From Synergistaceae bacterium (lineage in GTDB: Bacteria; Synergistota; Synergistia; Synergistales; Synergistaceae): a DNA stretch of 13,012 bases. Under the pieces are notes generated by a model. It had not been told where the DNA came from, did no database searches, and saw nothing but the letters and a program-made list of their open reading frames with translations. The translations under genes were made by a program, and so were the position numbers. Shown here in pieces: positions 1 to 5,898 of the stretch. Location of the stretch: contig JAISDQ010000137.1 of assembly GCA_031264605.1 (NCBI GenBank), positions 1 through 13,012 of the forward strand, given 5' to 3'. Numbering within the stretch: position 1 is the first letter of the stretch; every line of letters begins with the position of its first letter.

Positions 1-544
1 ATTCTTTAAGGGTTTTTTCGAGATCTTTCCTGGCGCGAGTGAGTTCCATATCGATATCCGCAAGCGTCGATTCGGTATCCAGGCGTATCTTCTCGGCCCG
101 CGCGGCATAGTTTATCACATCGTCGGCGCTCAGGCTCACGGACCAGTTGCCGTTTTGGAACGAGTACGGGGCCTGCAGGATGGCCTTGGTCTGTTCGAGA
201 GCGGACTTGCGTCCCTCGATCAGGCTGATCGTCCTCGTCGCCTCGTCGATCCGGGACTGTGCGGACTCCAGTTCAGGCGGGGTCTCGTTTCCGAGGTAAA
301 TGTTCTCCGTCTTCACCGACGTCACCTGCTCCGCGTTCAGACACCTGACGCTGTTCATATCATACGCGCCGGGAAGTTCGAACGCAAATCGTCCGTCAGA
401 CTGGACTTGTAACGTAATTTTGGCGCCGGACGGATAAAAATCGACCGACGTGATCTCGAATCCGTCCGCGTACGCGGGCGAACATAAGACGGTTATACAC
501 AGAGACAGCAGAACGCATACACGCGCATGAAACTTCACAGTCAT
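1..544 (-). CDS. DUF4139/DUF4140 (mucoidy inhibitor MuiA-like) exported protein, N-terminal part
   Basis: Only the first 181 residues are present; the frame is still open at the window start. The ATG at 544 follows a perfect AAGGAGG on the minus strand. Residues 1-26 form a Sec signal peptide with a hydrophobic core and a cleavage site after SPAYA. Residues 30-85 (start ITSVDFYPSGAKIT) resemble the N-terminal DUF4140 beta domain of MuiA-like proteins, which typically open with an 'I..V.VYP.GA.VTR' strand. Residues 90-125 and 148-181 are charged and heptad-like, matching the coiled coil that links DUF4140 to DUF4139. Family members are usually 500-700 residues and no enzyme activity is established. 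The gene is divergent from the FecR-domain gene, so the two may share a control region. The family call rests on the N-terminal pattern alone. Confidence 0.7.
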   Translation of the reverse strand, partial: MTVKFHARVCVLLSLCITVLCSPAYADGFEITSVDFYPSGAKITLQVQSDGRFAFELPGAYDMNSVRCLNAEQVTSVKTENIYLGNETPPELESAQSRIDEATRTISLIEGRKSALEQTKAILQAPYSFQNGNWSVSLSADDVINYAARAEKIRLDTESTLADIDMELTRARKDLEKTLKE

Positions 545-591
545 ACCTCCTTATCAGGCCGCACGGAAAAAGGTTCTTCATTTACATACAC

Positions 592-597
592 ATTATA
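592..597 (-). promoter_or_regulatory. Possible -10 box for the DUF4139 gene
   Basis: A perfect TATAAT on the minus strand lies about 50 bases upstream of the start codon at 544. No good -35 hexamer is found at 16-18 bases, so this is weak. A second TATAAT on the same strand lies at 651-656, also without a clear -35. The 254-base gap between the divergent genes shows nothing else I can support; in particular I see no clear promoter for the FecR gene. Confidence 0.3.
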
Positions 598-798
598 CTT
601 GGCGGAGTTCTCAGTGATATCTCCCAGCCGGAGTTTCGCGATTACGGCATATTATAGCGGTTCCGCGCGGCATGCGCTACATATCGTTTTATAAGCGGCA
701 GGGCAAACGCGGCGACAGCGTCGATATTTGGAAGTGTTTTGTGATAAACTAATCGTTAAATCAGCGCCCCGAATACCGAGACATTGGGAGGAATTTAC

Positions 799-1437
799 AT
801 GAGTGCAAGTCATTATCGCGCGGTGATAACCGCATTTTTCGCGATCGTCCTGACGATATTTTTCGCGCCTCGGGCCGAGGCGGCCGACAAGTGCGGCGTC
901 GTGGAAAAGCTCACTCAGAGGGTTACCGCGGTTCGCGGCAGCCAGGAAATAGAGCTGTCCGCGGGAGACGACGTATACGCGGCCGACGTGATCAAGGCCG
1001 GGCAATCCGGTTACGCCGAGATAAAGCTGGTGGACGACACGCTGATAGCGTTTGGCGGCAACGGCGTTATTACCCTCGCCGAAGTTCAGTTCAGCGTGGG
1101 CGGTTCGCGCCTTCACATGTCGGTGGACAGGGGCGCCGTATGGATATCCATAGGCTCAATAGGTCTCGTCGACGCGGGTGCCGTAAAGATCACCACGCCG
1201 TCCCTGCTCGTGTCGTCCGGCAACGCTACGCTCCAGTTCGAAACCGGCGACGGAGACGAGAAACTGAAGGTGCAGTGGCTCAACAAAGGCGGGAAAGTCG
1301 AGGTCTACAACAACCGCACAAAAGAGCGGCTCACCCTGATGGAACCCGATATCACCCTGTCGGTCTCAGGAAGGGAAGAGATGACCGTCGCTCCGACGGA
1401 AACAGAGCCGGAACCGGAAACGCCGCCGGAGGAGTGA
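799..1437 (+). CDS. Exported FecR-domain protein
   Basis: 212 residues. The ATG at 799 is preferred over one at 784 because GGGAGG sits 7 bases before it (786-791) and it places the signal peptide correctly. Residues 1-28 are a Sec signal peptide ending PRAEA. Residues 32-140 fit a FecR domain: a strand 'VVEKLTQRVTAVRG', then 'LSAGDDVYAADVIKAGQSGYAEIKLVDDT' (given here as a pattern), i.e. the usual G-D-x-V/I ... D-x-I-x-T/A-G ... A-x-I-x-L-x-D-x-T core, and a 'G.VWI' strand near 112-118. The C-terminus (199-212) is a Pro/Glu-rich tail. There is no transmembrane anti-sigma segment and no sigma-factor gene nearby, so this looks like a stand-alone periplasmic FecR-fold protein, not a FecR signal transducer. 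It ends one base before the convergent GH26-like gene. Confidence 0.75.
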   Translation: MSASHYRAVITAFFAIVLTIFFAPRAEAADKCGVVEKLTQRVTAVRGSQEIELSAGDDVYAADVIKAGQSGYAEIKLVDDTLIAFGGNGVITLAEVQFSVGGSRLHMSVDRGAVWISIGSIGLVDAGAVKITTPSLLVSSGNATLQFETGDGDEKLKVQWLNKGGKVEVYNNRTKERLTLMEPDITLSVSGREEMTVAPTETEPEPETPPEE

Positions 1438-1438
1438 G

Positions 1439-2467
1439 TCAGCGTCTCCAAACCGGTTCTTCGGCGAAGTCCCTCACGCCGTCGCGGTACGCGGACAAGC
1501 TCTCGGGCGTGCCGTCTATCTCCAAACCCGACGGCGTTCCGTCGGGTTTGCGCGGTTTGTTCCACCATGAGACCGCTTTCAATCTGGGGTACTTGCCCGA
1601 GTTTATCGCGAGGAAGGCCTCGCGCGTCCATTTCGTTTTCTCCGGGCCGGACGCGCCGATTTCGAGAAGCGCGATCGGTTTCGACGGCGACAGAGCGCAG
1701 AGCCCGGGATAGAGGGGTTTCATGATTTCTTCGAAACTTTCGCCGCCTCCGTAGACGCTCGCGCCAATCCAGTCGATCCATTCGTCTCCGGGGTAGTAGT
1801 ACGACGCCGAATTCCACGCTTCGGGCGGAGCGCCGCGCTGCGCGATGTGGAAAACCCACGTGACGTCGTCCGCGCCGCGCGCCCTGAAAATGCCGATTAT
1901 CCTGCGGTACGCGTCCCTGAATCTCTCTGGCCCGTCGGGGACGCCACGTTCGCCGTATTCGTCGCCGTCACGGCCGTTCCACGCCCCGCTCCACGGAAAC
2001 CACGAGCCGTTCGCCTCGGGGCCGAACTCGATCATTATCGGAAACCTAAGGGCGCGCGCCTCGTCGGCCGCGCGCGATATCAAGCCGTCAAAACGGCCTT
2101 CGAGTATCGCCTCCATAGTGTATAGCGGCTCCGGCGCCCCCTGCTTCACGGAACTCCACGGCATCATCCCGACCAGCGGAACGACACCGGCGCCATGCAG
2201 CGCGCGGCATTCTTCCGACGGAAAGGCCGGCTGCACGCCCCAGTTCCATGAGAGGTACGCCCACACGATTTTTTTGCCGGCCAGGCGTTCGAAATCGGCG
2301 ATATTTTGAACGGACACGCTGTCGTCCGTGACGCCGAAATCCGGATGAGCCGAATGATATATGCCGTCAGGACTTGACAGTTTCACGGCGGCGCGGGCCG
2401 GCGGAGCCAAAGACGCCGCGGCGAGCGTAGCGAGCGCGGCACAGAGAACGAGCGCGTTTTTTTTCAC
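1439..2467 (-). CDS. GH26-like glycoside hydrolase (beta-mannanase-type), exported
   Basis: 342 residues. The GTG start at 2467 shares GTGA with the DedA stop. An open frame extends upstream to 3100 but runs through DedA and is not used. Residues 1-26 are a Sec signal peptide (KK, Ala/Leu core, cleavage near PARAA). The rest resembles family GH26 TIM barrels. 'WAYLSWNWG' (69-77) is an early strand. 'IEFGPEANGSWFPWSGAW' (146-163) matches the acid/base strand, with Glu151 as candidate proton donor; the usual His before it is Pro here. 'YYYPGDEWIDWIGASVY' (223-239) is typical, and 'PIALLEIGASG' (264-274) carries Glu269 as candidate nucleophile. Both catalytic Glu are present, so it is probably active on a beta-linked polysaccharide in the periplasm or outside. 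The exact substrate cannot be told. It is the last gene of a coupled acyP-DedA-GH26 operon. Confidence 0.8.
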   Translation of the reverse strand: MKKNALVLCAALATLAAASLAPPARAAVKLSSPDGIYHSAHPDFGVTDDSVSVQNIADFERLAGKKIVWAYLSWNWGVQPAFPSEECRALHGAGVVPLVGMMPWSSVKQGAPEPLYTMEAILEGRFDGLISRAADEARALRFPIMIEFGPEANGSWFPWSGAWNGRDGDEYGERGVPDGPERFRDAYRRIIGIFRARGADDVTWVFHIAQRGAPPEAWNSASYYYPGDEWIDWIGASVYGGGESFEEIMKPLYPGLCALSPSKPIALLEIGASGPEKTKWTREAFLAINSGKYPRLKAVSWWNKPRKPDGTPSGLEIDGTPESLSAYRDGVRDFAEEPVWRR

Positions 2468-3114
2468 GAAATGTCTTTTTTGAGGGCGCGGTTCCGCCTG
2501 GCGCAGTACAGAACGTAACCGGCAATCAGGACGGCGCAGAATACGACGAGAACCGCCGTGATTTTGTGAAGCCCCTTGTACATGGCTTCGCCCGCCCCGC
2601 CTACCCAATACCCCAGGGCGGCCAGCGCTATGACCCATATCCCGCTGCCAAGTCCGGTGTAGAGGCTGAATTTCGCAAGGTTCATGCGGGCCAGTCCGGC
2701 TGGGAGGGAGACGTATTGACGAATCACCGGCAGGAGGCGCGCTGTGAACGTGCTGATGTGCCCGTGGCGCTCGAAGAACGCCTCGGCCTTGTCCAGCGCC
2801 GAGGGAGAGACGAAGAAGTATTTTCCGAACCGCTCGAAAAATTTCCTGCCCCATTTCACGGCTATATAGTAGTTGAAATACGCTCCCAACAGGCTGCCCG
2901 CGACGCCGCAAGCCACTACCGCGAACAGGTTCATCCTGCCCTGGCTCGCGAGATACCCGGCGGGAGGGATGACTACCTCGCTCGGAAACGGAAAAAACGA
3001 CGACTCCAGAAACATCAGGCCCACTATGCCGGGATAACCCAGAGAACCGATCACATCCACAAGCCACGCGACCAGCGCGTGAAACGCGCCGGACAGCCAC
3101 GAAATCGCGCTCAT
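2464..3114 (-). CDS. DedA family (SNARE-associated/VTT domain) inner-membrane protein
   Basis: 216 residues, normal for the family. DedA proteins are polytopic membrane proteins, several of which are implicated in flipping lipid carriers such as undecaprenyl phosphate or phosphatidylethanolamine. Visible marks: the re-entrant 'ESSFFPFPSEVVIPPAG' (37-53), and 'TARLLPVIRQYVSLPAGLARM' in part (124-144) with the conserved Arg126, Arg132 and PAG. Hydrophobic segments lie at roughly 9-34, 62-86, 147-170 and 184-204. The tail is short and basic. The start ATG overlaps the acyP stop (ATGA) and the stop overlaps the GTG of the glycosidase (GTGA), so translation of all three is probably coupled. Any lipid-carrier or glycan link to the glycosidase is inferred from context only. 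Confidence 0.9.
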   Translation of the reverse strand: MSAISWLSGAFHALVAWLVDVIGSLGYPGIVGLMFLESSFFPFPSEVVIPPAGYLASQGRMNLFAVVACGVAGSLLGAYFNYYIAVKWGRKFFERFGKYFFVSPSALDKAEAFFERHGHISTFTARLLPVIRQYVSLPAGLARMNLAKFSLYTGLGSGIWVIALAALGYWVGGAGEAMYKGLHKITAVLVVFCAVLIAGYVLYCARRNRALKKDIS

Positions 3115-3386
3115 CTTATCTCAAACCCCTCCTCGTATTCTACCGGAGCCTCGTCGATGACGGAAAAGCCCCCGACGTAAGAGAACTGCGGGCCGACGCG
3201 GCACCAATCCTCCATCTCCTCCACGGCTCCGTCTTCGCCCTGAAAACACACCTCCACCCTGCGATCGGGGAGGTTTCTCACCCAGCCGCTCAAACCCAGT
3301 TCGGACGCGCGGGAACGCGCGCTCCACCTGAAACCGACTCCCTGCACTCTGCCCGAGACGATGACGCGCCTTCTCGTCATGGTCAT
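3111..3386 (-). CDS. acyP: Acylphosphatase
   Basis: 91 residues, the standard length for this small cytosolic enzyme, which hydrolyses carboxyl-phosphate bonds such as acetyl phosphate. Both signature stretches are present: 'VSGRVQGVGFRW' (10-21), the phosphate loop with catalytic Arg20, and 'GLSGWVRNLPDRRVEV' (31-46) with catalytic Asn38. AAGGAGG lies 4 bases upstream of the ATG at 3386; the second ATG at 3380 (spacing 10) fits the ribosome site about equally, and would remove two residues. It is the first gene of the minus-strand operon. It lies back to back with the cobUS unit, and the upstream region overlaps the cobU promoter. Confidence 0.93.
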   Translation of the reverse strand: MTMTRRRVIVSGRVQGVGFRWSARSRASELGLSGWVRNLPDRRVEVCFQGEDGAVEEMEDWCRVGPQFSYVGGFSVIDEAPVEYEEGFEIR

Positions 3387-3396
3387 TCGGCCTCCT

Positions 3397-3424
3397 TTGC
3401 AACGCCGCGCGCTGAAGCTATAAT
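3397..3424 (+). promoter_or_regulatory. Sigma-70-type promoter for the cobU-cobS unit
   Basis: TTGCAA (3397-3402, four of six consensus bases) is followed after 16 bases by a perfect TATAAT (3419-3424). Transcription would start near 3431, about 43 bases before the leader ATG at 3474. The -35 lies just 11 bases from the divergent acyP start codon, so the two units may interfere. The short leader leaves no room for a cobalamin riboswitch, and none of its conserved core was seen. Confidence 0.5.
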
Positions 3425-3473
3425 AAACACGCGATTTCAGAACATTTTATCATCAGGCGCGGAGGATAACCAT

Positions 3474-3530
3474 ATGAATAACTCGGCCGGCCCGGGGCCG
3501 GATTTCCTGAAAAGCCCGTTCGGACAGTGA
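3474..3530 (+). CDS. 18-residue leader ORF overlapping the cobU start
   Basis: A short ORF reads MNNSAGPGPDFLKSPFGQ and stops at TGA 3528-3530. GGAGG (3461-3465) lies 8 bases before its ATG, an ideal ribosome site. Its stop overlaps the cobU GTG as GTGA, the same 4-base junction used between real genes elsewhere in this window. The sequence just before the cobU GTG has no Shine-Dalgarno, so ribosomes terminating on the leader may restart on cobU. The peptide resembles nothing I recognise. It could be a translation-coupling leader or a regulatory peptide; it could also be chance, with cobU initiating from the GGAGG at a distance, but 61 bases is too far for direct use. Confidence 0.45.
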   Translation: MNNSAGPGPDFLKSPFGQ

Positions 3531-4117
3531 TAACTTTCGTCTTTGGCGGCTCGGGCAGCGGCAAGAGCGAGTTCGCCGAACGCCTCGCCCGGGAGGCCCG
3601 CGGGAAAATCATATATCTTGCCACGGCCCGTGCGGAGGATAGCGAGATGGAATCGCGCATCGCGCTTCACAAATCGCGCAGGCCAGCGTCCTGGGATACG
3701 TGGGAAGGCCCGGTTGAGACGCTTCCCGACGCGGCGCGAAAATTCGCCGGCAGCTACGATTTGTTGCTTATTGACTGCCTCACGACGTACGTTTCAGCTC
3801 TTTTCACCTCGTCGCGGGCGTCGGAAGGCGGCGACGAGGCTGTATGGTCGGAGTCGGCGAAAAAAATCCTGAACAGCGTATCGGGGATATTCACAGATTT
3901 CGCCGAAACTGTCCGTTGCGTTACGAAACGCCTGATAGTCGTCAGCGACGAGGTAGGATGCGGCGTGGTGCCGGCATACCGGATGGGAAGGCGCTTCAGG
4001 GACCTTCAGGGACTCGCCAACCAAACGGCGGCCGCCCTGTCCGACGAGGCCGTCCTTGTTGCGGCCGGCATTCCCCTCTGGCTCAAAACCGGAAGTACCG
4101 CGCGTGACGTCTCCTGA
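3527..4117 (+). CDS. cobU: Adenosylcobinamide kinase / adenosylcobinamide-phosphate guanylyltransferase
   Basis: 196 residues, normal for CobU. The bifunctional cytosolic enzyme phosphorylates adenosylcobinamide and then transfers GMP to give adenosylcobinamide-GDP, the substrate of CobS. The P-loop GGSGSGKS is at 7-14. 'YLATARAEDSEMESRI' (30-45) is followed by His48, which aligns with the guanylylated histidine of the family, then 'RRPASWDTWEGP'. 'LLIDCLTTYVSALF' (80-93) is the Walker B-like strand. 'VVSDEVGCGVVPAYRMGRRFRDLQG' is present from 138 and 'NQTAAALSDEAVLVAAGIPLWLK' from 165; both are family hallmarks. The GTG at 3527 puts the P-loop six residues in, as in known CobU proteins, but lacks its own ribosome site (see the leader ORF). 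cobS overlaps its 3' end by 14 bases. Confidence 0.95.
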   Translation: MITFVFGGSGSGKSEFAERLAREARGKIIYLATARAEDSEMESRIALHKSRRPASWDTWEGPVETLPDAARKFAGSYDLLLIDCLTTYVSALFTSSRASEGGDEAVWSESAKKILNSVSGIFTDFAETVRCVTKRLIVVSDEVGCGVVPAYRMGRRFRDLQGLANQTAAALSDEAVLVAAGIPLWLKTGSTARDVS

Positions 4118-4937
4118 CCCAGCCAGGTTTTTAGCCGAAATAGCCGGATGCGCCAGGCGCTTCGCGAACGAAGCCCGCGCGCCCGGTTTCGCCGCCGGGC
4201 TCCGCGGACAGTTTATTTCGGTCTGGACTCTCATAACCAGGATTCCGCTCCCCTTAAAACCGCGTCCTGCAAATTTTGCCCTTCCAACCGCTGACGCACT
4301 GGCGCTGATGCCGCTCGCGGGCGGATTGTTCGGCGCTCTGTCGGCGGTCATACCCGCCCTGTCGGCCTGCCTCGGATTGCCTGACCTCGCCGCCGCGTGG
4401 TTCGCGTGCGGCCTTTACACCGTGTTGGGCTGGGGGCTGCATCTCGACGGGTGGGGAGACGTGTGGGACGGTTTCGGCTCGGGACGGCGCGGGGAAGAGT
4501 TGAGACGGGTGATGAAAGACCCGAGGGCGGGCGTTTTCGGCGTAGCCGGCATCGTACTAGCGCTCTCCGCGAGAGCGGCGTTACTCTCCGGGGGCGGCGC
4601 GGTTAAGTGGATGACGGTATGCGCGCTGGGCGGAAGCGTCGGACGTTTCGGCGGAACCGTTTCCGCGTGCGTCGGCAAATATCCCTGGGAGAGCGGAATG
4701 GCGCGCGATATAGTCCGGGATTTCGGCGGTTATAGGTTGTTCCGCTCGTTCGTGTTCACGTGCGTCATGTTCCCCCTGGCCCCCTTCGCCTGGACCGCCG
4801 GCATGATTCTCTCTTCCGCCGCCGGCGCGGCGCTGGCCGTGTGGGCAAACGAAAAACTCGGCGGCGTCAACGGCGACGTAATAGGCGCGTCCTCCGTCCT
4901 TGGGGAATTGCTCGTGATGGCCGTCTGCTCGGTCTGA
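4104..4937 (+). CDS. cobS: Adenosylcobinamide-GDP ribazoletransferase (cobalamin synthase)
   Basis: 277 residues from the GTG at 4104, which lies inside the end of cobU; a weak GGAAG precedes it by about 9 bases. CobS is an inner-membrane enzyme joining adenosylcobinamide-GDP to alpha-ribazole (or its phosphate) to finish the nucleotide loop. Family marks: 'FISVWTLITRIPLPL' (37-51), 'GLHLDGWGDVWDGFGSG' (111-127) with the Asp-rich metal site, 'VMKDPRAGVFG' (136-146) and 'LGGVNGDVIGASSVLGE' (252-268). Several hydrophobic helices lie between 65 and 277. The first 35 residues are a polar extension before the conserved core, so a later start is possible, though no better one with a ribosome site was found. 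cobT and cobC are not in the window, so lower-ligand activation must be encoded elsewhere. Confidence 0.93.
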   Translation: MTSPDPARFLAEIAGCARRFANEARAPGFAAGLRGQFISVWTLITRIPLPLKPRPANFALPTADALALMPLAGGLFGALSAVIPALSACLGLPDLAAAWFACGLYTVLGWGLHLDGWGDVWDGFGSGRRGEELRRVMKDPRAGVFGVAGIVLALSARAALLSGGGAVKWMTVCALGGSVGRFGGTVSACVGKYPWESGMARDIVRDFGGYRLFRSFVFTCVMFPLAPFAWTAGMILSSAAGAALAVWANEKLGGVNGDVIGASSVLGELLVMAVCSV

Positions 4938-4942
4938 CGCCG

Positions 4943-4991
4943 CGCGGATATCGGACAAATACGTCCCGATCGTATCCGCGGTGTACTTTTT
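4943..4991 (+). terminator. Imperfect hairpin plus T-run after cobS (weak terminator)
   Basis: CGCGGATA (4943-4950) pairs with TATCCGCG (4973-4980), and inside it TCGG (4951-4954) pairs with CCGA (4966-4969) across a 3-base bulge. Five T follow at 4987-4991, six bases after the stem. The gap between stem and T-run makes this a poor intrinsic terminator; it may only pause or protect the cobUS message. The remaining bases to 5085 show no other signal except the ribosome site of the next gene. Confidence 0.35.
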
Positions 4992-5085
4992 GCCCGATAC
5001 GGTGGAAAATAGAGTTGATTGCCGCGCCTAACGTCAAGATCGCGCGGTCTGAAATCGAAATCATATCGAGTTGGGGGAAATCGCT

Positions 5086-5898
5086 TTGAAACACGCGCCT
5101 ATTAAGATGATAGCGTCCGACATGGACGGGACGCTGCTCGACAGTCTGAGCCGCGTCCCGGAACGCAATAAAGCCGCCGTCGCGGAAGCCGTGCGGCGCG
5201 GGGTAATTTTCGTCGTATCGACGGGGAGAATGTACCACTCCGCGCGCGGTTTCGCCGAAGAACTCGGCGTTGCGCAGTTTCCGCTGGTATGCTACAACGG
5301 TTCCATGATAGCCAAGCCGGACGGAGAGGAATTTTTTCACCTGAAACTCGACATGGACGTCGCGCTGGGTCTGCTCGCGTTTTTCAGGGATCGGAACATG
5401 TACGTTCAGTCGTATATCGACGACAGGCTTTACGTCAAAGAGGACGACGCCGAGCAATACCGATACTACAATAAATACTTCGGAGTGACCGGGACCGCCG
5501 TCGGCGACGCTTTGTACGCGCCGGCGAGACGCCCGACAAAGTTGCTGTCCAAGACGGAGGGAATCGAGGACTCGCGCAGGCTGATCGGGGAACTCTCCGG
5601 CATGTTCCCGGGAAGGCTTTACGTCACCAGCTCGAACGAGGATTTCATCGAGATGATGAACCCGGAGGCGAACAAGGCGAAGTGTCTCCGCGTGCTGTCG
5701 GAATCGTACGGCGTTCCGCTCGAAAACATCATGGCGCTGGGCGACGGCGACAACGACGCCGAAATGGTAGGAACGGCGGGACTCGGAATTGCGGTCGCCA
5801 ACGCGCGCGAAAGTGTAAAAAAAGCGGCCCGCCTCGTCGCGCCGTCGAACGACGAATGCGGGGTCGCCTGGGCGATCGAGGAATACGTCTTAAAGTAG
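5086..5898 (+). CDS. Cof-type HAD-IIB family phosphatase
   Basis: 270 residues, the usual length for this class of cytosolic sugar-phosphate or flavin-phosphate phosphatases. Start: TTG at 5086 with GGGGG (5073-5077) 8 bases before it; a TTG at 5071 and an ATG at 5107 are alternatives. All four HAD motifs are visible: I 'IASDMDGTLLD' (9-19) with Asp12 nucleophile and Asp14; II 'VVSTGR' (43-48); III Lys197/Lys199 in 'PEANKAKCL'; IV 'MALGDGDNDAEM' (216-227) with Asp220 and Asp224. The C2B cap lies between motifs II and III. Substrate cannot be predicted for this promiscuous family. It lies 148 bases after cobS and may be read with cobUS. Its last 9 bases overlap the end of the convergent GLUG gene. 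Confidence 0.92.
   Translation: MKHAPIKMIASDMDGTLLDSLSRVPERNKAAVAEAVRRGVIFVVSTGRMYHSARGFAEELGVAQFPLVCYNGSMIAKPDGEEFFHLKLDMDVALGLLAFFRDRNMYVQSYIDDRLYVKEDDAEQYRYYNKYFGVTGTAVGDALYAPARRPTKLLSKTEGIEDSRRLIGELSGMFPGRLYVTSSNEDFIEMMNPEANKAKCLRVLSESYGVPLENIMALGDGDNDAEMVGTAGLGIAVANARESVKKAARLVAPSNDECGVAWAIEEYVLK

Noticed and set aside
2468..3100. N-terminal extension of the glycosidase frame through the DedA gene
   Set aside because: The extension overlaps DedA entirely, is Arg/Ser-rich noise, and the signal peptide starts at the GTG at 2467.
3387..3526. Cobalamin riboswitch before cobU
   Set aside because: The space is too short (promoter at 3397-3424, leader ORF at 3474) and no B12-box-like core was found.
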